Part shown: one piece after another, positions 17,342 to 25,268 of the stretch | How positions within the stretch are numbered: position 1 is the stretch's first letter | How the letters are laid out: the number at the start of each line of letters is the position of its first letter | NCBI GenBank assembly: GCA_017381935.1 | Contig: JAFOBG010000018.1 | Location: 1-58,345 of the forward strand | Reading direction: 5' to 3' | Length of the DNA stretch: 58,345 nt | From: Alistipes sp. | GTDB lineage: Bacteria; Bacteroidota; Bacteroidia; Bacteroidales; Rikenellaceae | Program-made: the position numbers and the translations under genes | The notes under the pieces: generated by a model | The model's database searches: none | Told to the model about the DNA's origin: nothing | Seen by the model: the letters and a program-made list of their open reading frames with translations, nothing else

Positions 17342-18310
17342 ATGGCAACAGAACAAATTATTACAGACCATTGGTTTGCTATTGTCAACCCAATAGCAGG
17401 TGCAGGGCATGGACTTACCGACTATCCTCAGATAGCTAAGTTATTGAGAGACAATGATATATATCACGATGCAGTCTTTACCGAGCATAAGTTCCACGCA
17501 ACAGAGCTCACTGTAGAGGCTATAGACAAGGGGTATCGCAAGATTATTGTCATTGGTGGCGACGGCACTCTAAACGAGGTGGTTAATGGGCTGTTTATCC
17601 AGCAAATATGCCAGCCAAAAGATATTCAGCTTGCCGTTATTGCCGTAGGTACGGGCAACGATTGGGTGAGGAGCTTTGGCATAGCATCATGCTACTCTGA
17701 GGCTATTCGTGCTATCAAGGAGGGTAAGACATTCCTGCAGGATGTGGGCGCTGTAACATATACAGAGTCTAAATTCACACAGACCCGCTACATGGCAAAT
17801 GTGGCAGGTCTGGGATTTGACTCTTTCGTTATCTCTATCTTCAACCATTGGAAGACCAAAGGTTTTAAAGGCAAATGGCTCTATTTGGCAAGCATACTAA
17901 AAGCCTATTTCCAATATAAGTCTGCCGGCATGGTAGTTGAGTTGGATGGTAAACAGATATTTAACAACCTGCTATTCAGTATTGCAGTTGGCATCTGTAA
18001 GTTTAATGGCGGCGGAGTACAACAGCTACCTAAGGCTGTTGCTGATGACGGGCTGCTCGATATAACCCTCATTCGTCCCGTCCACTGGTGGCATATAGTC
18101 TTTAGACTATCTAAACTCTTCAACGGTGGCATCTACTCTATCGGCCACGTACAGCACGCCCAGGGTAAACATATACGCATCACCTCCGTTCCTCCGGTAA
18201 TGCTTGAGTGCGACGGTGAATTGATGGGAGAGACGCCTATTGATATAGAGGTTATCCCGCAGGCTGTCCGTGTAGTTGTTACCAAAGAGTTCTTAGCCTC
18301 CCGAAAGTAA
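17342..18310 (+). CDS. Diacylglycerol/lipid kinase family protein (DagK-like)
   Basis: 322 aa. The N-terminal catalytic domain has N-P-x-A-G (NPIAGAGHG), GGDGTLNEVVNG and GTGNDW, the nucleotide-binding signatures of the DAGK catalytic domain; the C-terminal half is the beta-rich lipid-binding domain with ECDGE. It probably phosphorylates diacylglycerol or a related lipid at the inner membrane. A second, more distant paralogue lies at 43379-44254. It begins 1 nt after pepD, so same transcript. Confidence 0.88.
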   Translation: MATEQIITDHWFAIVNPIAGAGHGLTDYPQIAKLLRDNDIYHDAVFTEHKFHATELTVEAIDKGYRKIIVIGGDGTLNEVVNGLFIQQICQPKDIQLAVIAVGTGNDWVRSFGIASCYSEAIRAIKEGKTFLQDVGAVTYTESKFTQTRYMANVAGLGFDSFVISIFNHWKTKGFKGKWLYLASILKAYFQYKSAGMVVELDGKQIFNNLLFSIAVGICKFNGGGVQQLPKAVADDGLLDITLIRPVHWWHIVFRLSKLFNGGIYSIGHVQHAQGKHIRITSVPPVMLECDGELMGETPIDIEVIPQAVRVVVTKEFLASRK

Positions 18311-18370
18311 GAATGTAACCCTCATATAATCTGGAGCATCAAGAGTGTTTCCAAATTATTTTTACAAAAA

Positions 18371-18402
18371 TTTTGCAGTTATAAAAAATTGCACTATCTT
18401 TG
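18371..18402 (+). promoter_or_regulatory. Promoter of tRNA-fMet
   Basis: TTTTG at 18371-18375, 19 nt, TATCTTTG at 18395-18402: a near-perfect Bacteroidetes promoter about 45 nt upstream of the tRNA. Confidence 0.78.
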
Positions 18403-18446
18403 CACCATCAAACGATGACACTTCGCATAAGCAAGTAACGATACAT

Positions 18447-18520
<74 letters not shown>

Positions 18521-18523
18521 CTT

Positions 18524-18551
18524 AAGACGGTCAAAAGGCCGTCTTTTTTTG
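18524..18551 (+). terminator. Terminator of tRNA-fMet
   Basis: 9-bp stem AAGACGGTC / GGCCGTCTT with an AAAA loop, followed by a T-run. Confidence 0.85.
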
Positions 18552-18620
18552 TTTTGTTTAGTTAGTATTGGGATGGTAAGTGTGGTTACATCCTCGGCTA
18601 TTCTTGCACCAAGCTATAAC

Positions 18621-18677
18621 GAAAAAATCATAGAACTTTACCATCCGCTATTACTTTTCGGAGTGGAAAGTTCTATG
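18621..18677 (-). terminator. Hairpin terminator of the 18725-19294 lipoprotein gene
   Basis: Arms CATAGAACTTT (18629-18639) and AAAGTTCTATG (18667-18677), extended by CCA/TGG and TCCG/CGGA. On the minus strand it is followed by TTTTTT, so it terminates the minus-strand gene ending at 18725. Confidence 0.65.
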
Positions 18678-18724
18678 AAAAACATATTCCGAGAAATTCG
18701 ACAAATAGCTTTCTAAGTCAAAGA

Positions 18725-19294
18725 TTACTCTCCGACCACTTCTACTATATCTATTTGCCAATCAAACAAATCAGCAGCACACTGCTGTTGCAGTTGGTTA
18801 ATTGTTGACATTGCTGTTGTATCAGCGATAACGGCATTAAAAAATGTAGCCACATCTGGATATGTTGCATTGACCCTTTGAGCCAAACATCTATAGAATG
18901 CATTCTGCTGTACTCTATCCAGGCCTGACGGCAGGACATTTGCCATTACAAGGTCATTATATGGGAATATATGACGCATATTTCGGGCATCTGTATTGAG
19001 CTGCTCCACAATCGTTGTAACGACATATACCTGCACGGTATCATTTACCGCAGGCATCTCGATAAATGTTGTATAGACTGGATAGTCTTGTTCTATTGCA
19101 GCCGCCACATCGTCAGAAAAGAGCATATACTCTGCCTCTGTTAAGTTGTTGAGATATACCATTTTACGGTAATCTCGCAACATCTCTCTCAAACTCTGTC
19201 TCTCTTCTCTGCTCCACTGCTTTTGCTGCGAACAGCCGAAGATACCAAAACCAATAAGTGTCAAAAGGAACACCGAAAGTAAAAATCTTTTCAT
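18725..19294 (-). CDS. Hypothetical lipoprotein
   Basis: 189 aa. Lipoprotein signal with Cys21 (GIFGC). The mature part is mostly helical and acidic, starting with a charged QWSREERQSLREMLRDYR stretch. No recognised domain. Monocistronic between two tRNA genes, with a hairpin terminator at 18621-18677. No clear TAnnTTTG promoter was found upstream. Confidence 0.72.
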   Translation of the reverse strand: MKRFLLSVFLLTLIGFGIFGCSQQKQWSREERQSLREMLRDYRKMVYLNNLTEAEYMLFSDDVAAAIEQDYPVYTTFIEMPAVNDTVQVYVVTTIVEQLNTDARNMRHIFPYNDLVMANVLPSGLDRVQQNAFYRCLAQRVNATYPDVATFFNAVIADTTAMSTINQLQQQCAADLFDWQIDIVEVVGE

Positions 19295-19394
19295 TGTTTT
19301 CTTTGTTTTTTGTTTACACCCTACCTTGTAAACAATGTTTATGCCAACCCTTTGAGATGGCCGATATACAGAAAGATATTTTTTATAGAAAATG

Positions 19395-19424
19395 TTTGCA
19401 TATCACATTTTTTTACTACCTTTG
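19395..19424 (+). promoter_or_regulatory. Promoter of tRNA-Leu(CAG)
   Basis: TTTG at 19395-19398, 18 nt, TACCTTTG at 19417-19424, ten bases before the tRNA. Confidence 0.78.
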
Positions 19425-19434
19425 CACCATCAAA

Positions 19435-19515
19435 GCCCAGATGGCGAAATGGTAGACGCGCTCGTTTCAGGTGCGAGTGTTGAGAGACGTGTAGGTTCGA
19501 GTCCTATTCTGGGCA
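19435..19515 (+). tRNA. tRNA-Leu(CAG)
   Basis: 81 nt. Acceptor stem GCCCAGA/TCTGGGC with discriminator A; anticodon loop TTCAGGT (CAG); long class II variable arm; T-arm GTAGGTTCGAGTCCTAT. CCA not encoded. Its last 20 nt are part of the 96-bp duplication described separately. Confidence 0.93.
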
Positions 19516-19591
19516 CTAGCAAAAGAGACTAATTTAGTCTCTTTTTTTTGAGCGATGACGTCGCTTGTTGCGACTGATATGGTTGTAAATA
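19496..19591 (+). repeat. 96-bp direct repeat, copy 1 (tRNA-Leu 3' end + terminator + half palindrome)
   Basis: Identical over 96 bp to 19771-19866 (offset 275). It begins in the T-loop (TTCGAG) of tRNA-Leu(CAG) and runs through the terminator at 19521-19549 into the left half of a palindromic rod. Possible att-like duplication or a slippage product. Confidence 0.9.
19521..19549 (+). terminator. Terminator of tRNA-Leu(CAG)
   Basis: 11-bp stem AAAAGAGACTA / TAGTCTCTTTT with an ATT loop, continuing into a T8 run. A second identical copy lies at 19796-19824 within the duplication. Confidence 0.85.
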
Positions 19592-19660
19592 GTGGTATTT
19601 GCGAGTAAACTCGCATACCAATATATACAACCTTTATTGCATCGCAATAAACATCGCTCT
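19550..19660. repeat. Long nested palindrome (rod hairpin) downstream of tRNA-Leu
   Basis: Five successive nested stems: GAGCGATG/CATCGCTC, TTGCGA/TCGCAA, GGTTGTA/TACAACC, TGGTAT/ATACCA and GCGAG/CTCGC with a TAAA loop. Only its left half is present in the second repeat copy. It may be a structured RNA or a palindromic mobile element. Confidence 0.6.
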
Positions 19661-19692
19661 ATGCAAATTGCACTGCTCACGGTGGGTAGGTT

Positions 19693-19766
19693 GCACGGAT
19701 AGAAAAGTTTATGGCTCGGTCTTTGACCTGCGCTGAATGGTATCCGTGCGAGCTCAAGCTTTGCTT
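19693..19766. repeat. Multi-hairpin segment between the direct repeats
   Basis: GCACGGATA (19693-19701) pairs with TATCCGTGC (19741-19749); inside is GGTC-TTT-GACC, and just after is TCAAGC-TTT-GCTTGA. The TTT-loop hairpins resemble those in the four-way-junction element at 10880-10996. Confidence 0.45.
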
Positions 19767-19770
19767 GACC

Positions 19771-19866
19771 TTCGAGTCCTATTCTGGGCACTAGCAAAAG
19801 AGACTAATTTAGTCTCTTTTTTTTGAGCGATGACGTCGCTTGTTGCGACTGATATGGTTGTAAATA
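19771..19866 (+). repeat. 96-bp direct repeat, copy 2 (truncated tRNA-Leu 3' end)
   Basis: Perfect copy of 19496-19591. The sequence just upstream is not tRNA-like, so this is only the 20-nt 3' fragment of the tRNA plus its terminator and not a second gene. Confidence 0.9.
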
Positions 19867-19880
19867 CCAAGACAGGCAAA

Positions 19881-19908
19881 AAAAGAGTGCTGAAAGAATC
19901 AGCACTCT
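19881..19908 (-). terminator. Terminator of yebC
   Basis: 10-bp perfect stem AGAGTGCTGA / TCAGCACTCT with a 5-nt loop; on the minus strand it runs into TTTTTTT. It lies 21 nt after the stop at 19930. Confidence 0.85.
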
Positions 19909-19929
19909 CTAATATAAAATAGGTATAGA

Positions 19930-20652
19930 TTACTCCTCCTCAACCTCGGCCATTGTATGGTAAACATTTACCACATCGTCATCCTCCTCGAGTTTCTCAA
20001 CGAGTTTCTCGACTGCCTCACGAGCCTCTGCATCAAGCTCTTTGGTATCTGTTGGGATGCGTACACCCTCACCTGATACAATTTCGTAGTTCTGATCATC
20101 AAGCCACTTCTGGATAGCGCCAAAAGACTCGTATGGAGCATATACAGTAATGCCATCCTCCTCAACATAGAACTCATCTACACCAAGGTCAATCATCTCA
20201 AGCTCAAGCTCCTCCGGATCAACGCCCTCAGCCTTAAACTTAAACACACACTTGTGCTCGAACATAAATGCCACGCTACCTGAGTTACCAAGGCTACCTC
20301 CGCACTTATTGAAGTACATACGTACACTTGCAACAGTACGGTTTGTATTATCGGTTGCAGTCTCTACAAGGAATGCAACACCATGAGGACCATATCCCTC
20401 ATATACTACCTCCTTGTAATCAGCAGCGTCCTTGTCTGTAGCACGCTTGATAGCACGCTCAACATTCTCCTTAGGCATATTCTCAGCCTTAGCATTCTGC
20501 ATAAGGATACGCAGACGAGTATTTGCTGATGGGTCTGCACCACCTGCCTTAACTGCAATCTCAATCTCCTTACCAATCTTAGTAAAGACGCGAGCCATGT
20601 GGCCCCAACGTTTCATCTTTCGTGCTTTACGATACTCAAAAGCTCTTCCCAT
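19930..20652 (-). CDS. yebC: YebC/PmpR-family protein
   Basis: 240 aa. Typical N-terminus MGRAFEYRKARKMKRW, then FTKIGKEIEIAVKAGG and NMPKENVERAIKRA (domain 1), YEGYGPHGVAFLVE, and an acidic C-terminus. Described as a DNA-binding transcription factor or, for some members, as a translation factor relieving stalling. Monocistronic with promoter at 20690-20697 and its own terminator. Confidence 0.93.
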   Translation of the reverse strand: MGRAFEYRKARKMKRWGHMARVFTKIGKEIEIAVKAGGADPSANTRLRILMQNAKAENMPKENVERAIKRATDKDAADYKEVVYEGYGPHGVAFLVETATDNTNRTVASVRMYFNKCGGSLGNSGSVAFMFEHKCVFKFKAEGVDPEELELEMIDLGVDEFYVEEDGITVYAPYESFGAIQKWLDDQNYEIVSGEGVRIPTDTKELDAEAREAVEKLVEKLEEDDDVVNVYHTMAEVEEE

Positions 20653-20689
20653 AATTGTACTATTTTATTTTTTATTGATTTCTAAACTG

Positions 20690-20726
20690 CAAAGTTACAA
20701 AAAAGTTGATATTTTTCTTAATTTTG
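20690..20726. promoter_or_regulatory. Divergent promoters of yebC (minus) and the Sua5/YrdC gene (plus)
   Basis: Minus-strand TAACTTTG at 20690-20697; plus-strand TAATTTTG at 20719-20726. Both are exact TAnnTTTG, 21 bp apart. Confidence 0.6.
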
Positions 20727-20752
20727 CACAAAAATAGTAACAATTTACCAAT

Positions 20753-21313
20753 ATGGATAGAGAAATAGCTCTTGCGCTTGATATTCTCCGCCGTGGCGGA
20801 ATAATTCTTTACCCGACAGATACAGTCTGGGGAATAGGTTGCGATGCAACAAATAAAGAGGCCGTACAGAGAATATACGACCTAAAAAAGAGTGTTGACA
20901 AAAAGTCTATGCTCGTACTTTGCAAAGATGCTGATATGGTTGTTAGATATGTGGATAAAGCCCCAGGCATAGCTTTTGAGGTTATGGAGATGGCAACCAA
21001 TCCACTGACTCTCATACTGCCCGGAGCTACAGGTGTAGCGGCAAACCTAATCCCTGAGGAGGGTACATTGGGGGTCAGAGTTCCAAACCATGAGTTCTGC
21101 CAGAAGCTACTCTACAAATTTGGAAAGCCTATTGTCTCAACATCTGCCAATATCTCAGGCGAGAAGAGCCCTAAAAACCTTGCAGAGGTCTCTAAGGCAA
21201 TTATCGAAGGTGTCGATTTTGTTGTAAACCCACGCTTTCAAGGCCGCCCAACAGGCAAACCAAGCTCTATTATCGCATTTGGAGAGGATAGCGAAGTTAC
21301 TATTATTCGCTAA
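20753..21313 (+). CDS. tsaC: L-threonylcarbamoyladenylate synthase (Sua5/YciO/YrdC)
   Basis: 186 aa, single YrdC domain. Makes threonylcarbamoyl-AMP from threonine, bicarbonate and ATP for t6A37 of ANN-decoding tRNAs. Family blocks: GGIILYPTDTVWGIGCDA near the start, KKS, LTLILPG, TLGVRVPN and STSANISGEKSP. Chain length and these motifs support tsaC over the YciO paralogue, but the distinction is not absolute. Confidence 0.9.
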   Translation: MDREIALALDILRRGGIILYPTDTVWGIGCDATNKEAVQRIYDLKKSVDKKSMLVLCKDADMVVRYVDKAPGIAFEVMEMATNPLTLILPGATGVAANLIPEEGTLGVRVPNHEFCQKLLYKFGKPIVSTSANISGEKSPKNLAEVSKAIIEGVDFVVNPRFQGRPTGKPSSIIAFGEDSEVTIIR

Positions 21314-21329
21314 AAGAGAAAAAGAACAA

Positions 21330-21360
21330 AAAACTGCCCGTTAGTATATGGGCAGTTTTT
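21330..21360. terminator. Bidirectional terminator
   Basis: 10-bp stem AAAACTGCCC / GGGCAGTTTT with a 10-nt loop between convergent tsaC and the CCA/polyA polymerase gene; A-rich on the left, T-rich on the right. Confidence 0.85.
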
Positions 21361-21366
21361 ATCTAT

Positions 21367-22773
21367 TTACTCTCTACGTTTGAGTCCCCTCTCGGCTGCA
21401 AGTTCCTCAAGCATAGCATGTGCAGCGTCATAGTCATTAGGGATTTGGCCGTCAAGGATTGCATTTTTGATTATCTCCTTTATCTCACCCAATAGGCTAC
21501 AAGGCGGCACATCATACTCTTTCATTATTATATCGCCTGTAATTGGCGGTTGAAAGTTACGAATACGGTCTCGCTCCTCAAGGTCTCGCATCTTCTCTCT
21601 GACAAGTGCAAAATTATCAAGGAAACGCTTGACCTTTTGCTCTATACCAGAGGTAATATCCGCCTCGCAGAGCATCATCAGTTTCTCCACATCATCTCCA
21701 GCCTCAAAGAGGAGGCGACGTACAGCTGAGTCCGTAACAATATCTTCAGCCAAAATTATAGGTCGTAAGTGCAAAAAGACCATCTTCTGCACAAAACGCA
21801 TCGGCTCTCCAAGAGGTAATCCCAAACGACGAAAGATAGGCTGAATCATCTTTGAGCCGACCACCTCGTGGCCATGGAAGGACCACCCTATTTTCGGGTC
21901 ATAACTTTTACATTGAGGTTTTGCAATATCATGCAAAATAGCGGCCCAACGCAAATACAAATCATCACTCTTGCGAGCTACATTATCAAGGACCTTAAGG
22001 GTGTGCTTAAAGTTATCTTTGTGTGCATGATTTCCTCTACGCTCCACTCCACAGAGGTTGTGAAGCTCCGGAAATATTAGCTCCAAAAGCCCAGTAAGTT
22101 CCAACAATTCAAAGCCCATTGATGGCACAGGCGAAGCGACTATCTTATTAAGTTCCACGATGATACGCTCCTTAGAGACAATCTTTATACGTTCTCTATT
22201 GCGGCGAATTGCTTCAAAAGTCTCATCTTCCAAGTCAAAGCCGAGCTGAGTAGCAAAACGGATACCTCGCATCATTCTAAGCGGGTCGTCCGAGAATGTT
22301 ACATCAGGGTCGCAAGGAGTACGGATTATACAATCCTCAAGGTCATACATACCATCAAACGGGTCAACCAACTCTCCAAAGCTATCCCCGTTGAGCGACC
22401 AAGCCATAGCATTAATTGTAAAATCTCGGCGACGTTGGTCATCCTCTATCGTTCCATCCTCAACATGAGGCTTACGAGAGTCGGGAGAATAGGACTCTTT
22501 ACGAGCCCCTACAAACTCGATTTCAAGCCCGTCAGAGTGCAACATAGCCGTACCGAAACGTTTGAAAACCACCACATTAGTATTAAGCTCTGCTGCAAGA
22601 GCCTCTGCAATCTCGATACCACTGCCAACAACCACAACATCTATATCCGAGCACTTGCGTCTAAGATACCAATCTCGCACATAGCCTCCAATAACAAAAG
22701 CCTGCACGCCCCGACTATCAACAAGGCGTGAAATCTTTTTAAATATCGGCAGACTAAGTGGATTACTTGACAT
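21367..22773 (-). CDS. CCA tRNA nucleotidyltransferase / polyA polymerase with HD domain
   Basis: 468 aa from the chosen ATG at 22773. The class II nucleotidyltransferase head has GGYVRDWYL and the catalytic D-I-D (SDIDVVVVG), then RRDFTINAMAW, RMMRGIRFATQLGF and KERIIVELNKI; an HD phosphohydrolase-type domain follows (RWAAILHDIAKP). These enzymes add or repair the 3' CCA of tRNAs, consistent with none of the three tRNA genes here encoding CCA. The start overlaps the pdxJ 3' end by 11 nt; the frame is open further upstream but MSSNPLSLP fits the family and operon layout. Confidence 0.88.
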   Translation of the reverse strand: MSSNPLSLPIFKKISRLVDSRGVQAFVIGGYVRDWYLRRKCSDIDVVVVGSGIEIAEALAAELNTNVVVFKRFGTAMLHSDGLEIEFVGARKESYSPDSRKPHVEDGTIEDDQRRRDFTINAMAWSLNGDSFGELVDPFDGMYDLEDCIIRTPCDPDVTFSDDPLRMMRGIRFATQLGFDLEDETFEAIRRNRERIKIVSKERIIVELNKIVASPVPSMGFELLELTGLLELIFPELHNLCGVERRGNHAHKDNFKHTLKVLDNVARKSDDLYLRWAAILHDIAKPQCKSYDPKIGWSFHGHEVVGSKMIQPIFRRLGLPLGEPMRFVQKMVFLHLRPIILAEDIVTDSAVRRLLFEAGDDVEKLMMLCEADITSGIEQKVKRFLDNFALVREKMRDLEERDRIRNFQPPITGDIIMKEYDVPPCSLLGEIKEIIKNAILDGQIPNDYDAAHAMLEELAAERGLKRRE

Positions 22774-23482
22774 ATAAACAACGACGATAGAGTTGAACAG
22801 TATTCTCCAAACCGTAATAGAGGGCATCACTTATCAGTGCATGGCCGATAGATACCTCATCACACCACGGAATAATTTGGGCAAAATATTGTAGGTTCTC
22901 AAGTGATAAATCATGTCCTGCATTAAGGCCCAACTCACACTCTCTTGCAGCTTGAGCAGCAGCAAGATAAGGGGCTATTGCAGCCTCACGATCACAAGCA
23001 TAATCACGAGCATAAGCCTCAGTATATAACTCTACACGGTCTGCGCCACACTGTTTTGCACCACGCACCATTTCAGGATCCGGATCAACGAATATTGAGA
23101 CTCTGATTCCGTACTGATGAAACTTGTTGCACATAGCAGTCAGAAACTCTCTATTTTTAGTCGTATCCCAACCGGCATTAGAGGTTATAGCATCCGGCGC
23201 ATCAGGTACTAAAGTTACCTGAGCAGGAACAACTTCACACACCAAATCGACAAAAGAATCTATCGGATTTCCCTCTATATTGAGTTCGGTTGTTATCACC
23301 TTTTTCAACTCTCTCACATCGCTATATCTGATATGACGAGCATCAGGACGTGGATGAACAGTTATTCCCTCTCCACCAAAACGTTCAATAGCTAAAGCCG
23401 CCTTGACTACATCGGGCATATTGCCACCACGAGAGTTACGAATTACGGCAATCTTATTGATATTTACACTCAGTTTTGTCAT
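22763..23482 (-). CDS. pdxJ: Pyridoxine 5'-phosphate synthase
   Basis: 239 aa, normal length. Condenses 1-deoxyxylulose-5-phosphate with 3-amino-1-hydroxyacetone phosphate to give pyridoxine 5'-phosphate (DXP-dependent B6 pathway). Motifs: LSVNINKIAVIRNSRGG, GITVHPRPDARHIRY, VTLVPD, SIFVDPD, GLNAGHDLS and EVSIGHALIS. Promoter 23510-23517, divergent from nadK; the next gene starts within its last codons. Confidence 0.95.
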   Translation of the reverse strand: MTKLSVNINKIAVIRNSRGGNMPDVVKAALAIERFGGEGITVHPRPDARHIRYSDVRELKKVITTELNIEGNPIDSFVDLVCEVVPAQVTLVPDAPDAITSNAGWDTTKNREFLTAMCNKFHQYGIRVSIFVDPDPEMVRGAKQCGADRVELYTEAYARDYACDREAAIAPYLAAAQAARECELGLNAGHDLSLENLQYFAQIIPWCDEVSIGHALISDALYYGLENTVQLYRRCLYVK

Positions 23483-23498
23483 AACACTTAAAAATAGT

Positions 23499-23517
23499 TA
23501 TCTTTGCCACAAAGTTA
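23499..23517. promoter_or_regulatory. Face-to-face overlapping promoters of nadK (plus) and pdxJ (minus)
   Basis: Plus-strand TATCTTTG at 23499-23506 and minus-strand TAACTTTG at 23510-23517, separated by 3 nt. Each start site would fall inside the other promoter, so mutual interference is expected. Confidence 0.6.
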
Positions 23518-23539
23518 AACATTTTCTTCAAGAGTTGGA

Positions 23540-24415
23540 ATGAAAATCATACTTTTTTCACGCCCTCTAAGTGAGAGGCACAAGATTGATATAGAGAAGA
23601 TATTTGCAGTCATAGAGCATTACGGCTTCGATTATGCAGTCAATCAGGAGGCTGCCGAAAGTATCGAGATGCTCACAGAGCGTATAATTACGCCTGAAAA
23701 GCGTTACTCTCAAAGCATAGGAAAACAGCCAAACGATGCAGTAATGGTATGCTACGGTGGCGACGGTACTCTGCTTGAGGGTGTTCACAGGCTTGAGGCC
23801 CAGAGCATCCCAGTGGTGGGTATAAACTCAGGTCGATTGGGTTTTTTGTCAGTTGCACAATGTTCGGAAATCGAGTCGGTTTTTGAGCAAATCGCATCCT
23901 CTTCACTCTGCATTGAAAAACGAGAAATGCTCTGTGTCAGCGGCAACTTTAATGGTCAATATCAGACTCTGTACGCCCTTAATGAGGTGGCTGTACAGCG
24001 ACTCGGTGCATCAATGATTTCTGTCGATGTAATGATTGATTCTATGCCTACTTTGACATGCAATGGAGATGGTGTAATTATCTCTACACCAACAGGCTCG
24101 ACTGCATATTCACTCAGCGCAGGAGGACCGATTGTAGCCCCGTCATGCAACTGCCTTATCATCACCCCTCTCTCTCCGCACAATCTCACTATAAGGCCCG
24201 TTGTAACTCCTGATAGCAGTGCCATTACCCTTACGATACATACTCGAAGTAATGAGGCATCAATATCTGTTGACAACCGCACATTTGCTATTGCCGATGG
24301 AGAGACAATCGAGGTGAAAATTGCAAGAAAGGGGATATCTTTGGCAGTACCACACAATATTTCATTCTACGACACGTTACGAAATAAGTTAATGTGGGGT
24401 GTGGACAATCGCTAA
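23540..24415 (+). CDS. nadK: NAD kinase
   Basis: 291 aa. Phosphorylates NAD to NADP. GGDGT at 73-77, NSGRLGFL, the NGDGVIISTPTGSTAYSLSAGGP block and the TPLSPH segment are all present. The ATG at 23540 is about 33 nt after the promoter. Confidence 0.95.
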   Translation: MKIILFSRPLSERHKIDIEKIFAVIEHYGFDYAVNQEAAESIEMLTERIITPEKRYSQSIGKQPNDAVMVCYGGDGTLLEGVHRLEAQSIPVVGINSGRLGFLSVAQCSEIESVFEQIASSSLCIEKREMLCVSGNFNGQYQTLYALNEVAVQRLGASMISVDVMIDSMPTLTCNGDGVIISTPTGSTAYSLSAGGPIVAPSCNCLIITPLSPHNLTIRPVVTPDSSAITLTIHTRSNEASISVDNRTFAIADGETIEVKIARKGISLAVPHNISFYDTLRNKLMWGVDNR

Positions 24416-24452
24416 AGGTATGATTATCCACAAAAAAACCTATTATTTTAGT

Positions 24453-24507
24453 AACTGTTTAAAAATGACGTAAAAAAATTAACGATTTAATCGTTTTTTA
24501 AACAGTT
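24453..24507. repeat. Nested inverted repeat between nadK and uppS
   Basis: Outer arms AACTGTTTAAAAA (24453-24465) and TTTTTAAACAGTT (24495-24507), inner AACGA/TCGTT hairpin ending in TTTTTT. It may terminate nadK; its right arm lies next to the uppS promoter, so it could also be an operator. Confidence 0.55.
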
Positions 24508-24523
24508 TCTTAGAAAAAAGAGT

Positions 24524-24531
24524 TATCTTTG
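24524..24531 (+). promoter_or_regulatory. Promoter -7 box of uppS
   Basis: TATCTTTG ending 8 nt before the uppS ATG; implies a near-leaderless mRNA. Confidence 0.6.
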
Positions 24532-24539
24532 CGAGTTAT

Positions 24540-25250
24540 ATGGAGAATAGAGAGCATATACCGACCCATGTTGCTATCATTATGGATGGCAACGGACGCT
24601 GGGCTAAGAACCTTGGCAAAGAGCGTTATGAGGGTCATATTGAGGGCGTAGATTCTGTCCGTGAGTGCATCAAAGCAGCTCGCAGGCAGTCTGTTCGCTA
24701 CTTGACTTTATATGCCTTCTCTACCGAGAATTGGGGCCGTCCTATAGAGGAGGTAAATGCTCTTATGGAGCTATTCTGCAAGAGTGTTATTGCCGAGACT
24801 GACGAGCTTGTCAAGCAGGGTGTAAAGGTTGTAATGATAGGTCGCCGAGACCGTTTCTCTGAACGTGTATGTGCGCACCTTGAGCAGATTGAAAGTAAGA
24901 CAGCTCAAGGAGACAAGCTTACTTTGGTACTTGCCTTTGACTACTCGTCTCGTGATGAGATTACAACAGCTGTCAAGGCTATTGCAGACAAAGTATTATC
25001 GGGAGAGCTTAAGAGCGAGGAGATTTGCGAGAATACTATCTCACAGCACCTCTATACAGCCTCTATTCCTGATCCGGACTTTATCATCCGCACAAGCGGG
25101 GAGTGTCGTTTGAGTAACTTTTTACTCTGGCAGGCAAGCTATGCCGAGATGTACTTCCCTCAAGTGATGTGGCCCGATTTTAAACAAGATGAGTTTGACA
25201 AAGCCTTAGAGGTCTATGCTATGCGAGAGCGTCGCTATGGCAAACTTTAA
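24540..25250 (+). CDS. uppS: Isoprenyl transferase (undecaprenyl diphosphate synthase)
   Basis: 236 aa. cis-Prenyltransferase making the C55 lipid carrier for peptidoglycan and surface glycans. HVAIIMDGNGRWA with catalytic Asp16, LTLYAFSTENWGRP, and the C-terminal PDFIIRTSGECRLSNFLLWQ and PDF segments are intact. First gene of an envelope cluster with bamA and two skp genes; bamA starts 18 nt after the stop. Confidence 0.95.
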   Translation: MENREHIPTHVAIIMDGNGRWAKNLGKERYEGHIEGVDSVRECIKAARRQSVRYLTLYAFSTENWGRPIEEVNALMELFCKSVIAETDELVKQGVKVVMIGRRDRFSERVCAHLEQIESKTAQGDKLTLVLAFDYSSRDEITTAVKAIADKVLSGELKSEEICENTISQHLYTASIPDPDFIIRTSGECRLSNFLLWQASYAEMYFPQVMWPDFKQDEFDKALEVYAMRERRYGKL

Positions 25251-25268
25251 GGCACAAAGTATATTTTG

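Noticed and set aside
19534-19797. 87-aa minus-strand ORF
   Set aside because: It lies inside the tRNA-Leu duplication and palindrome; no gene-like features.
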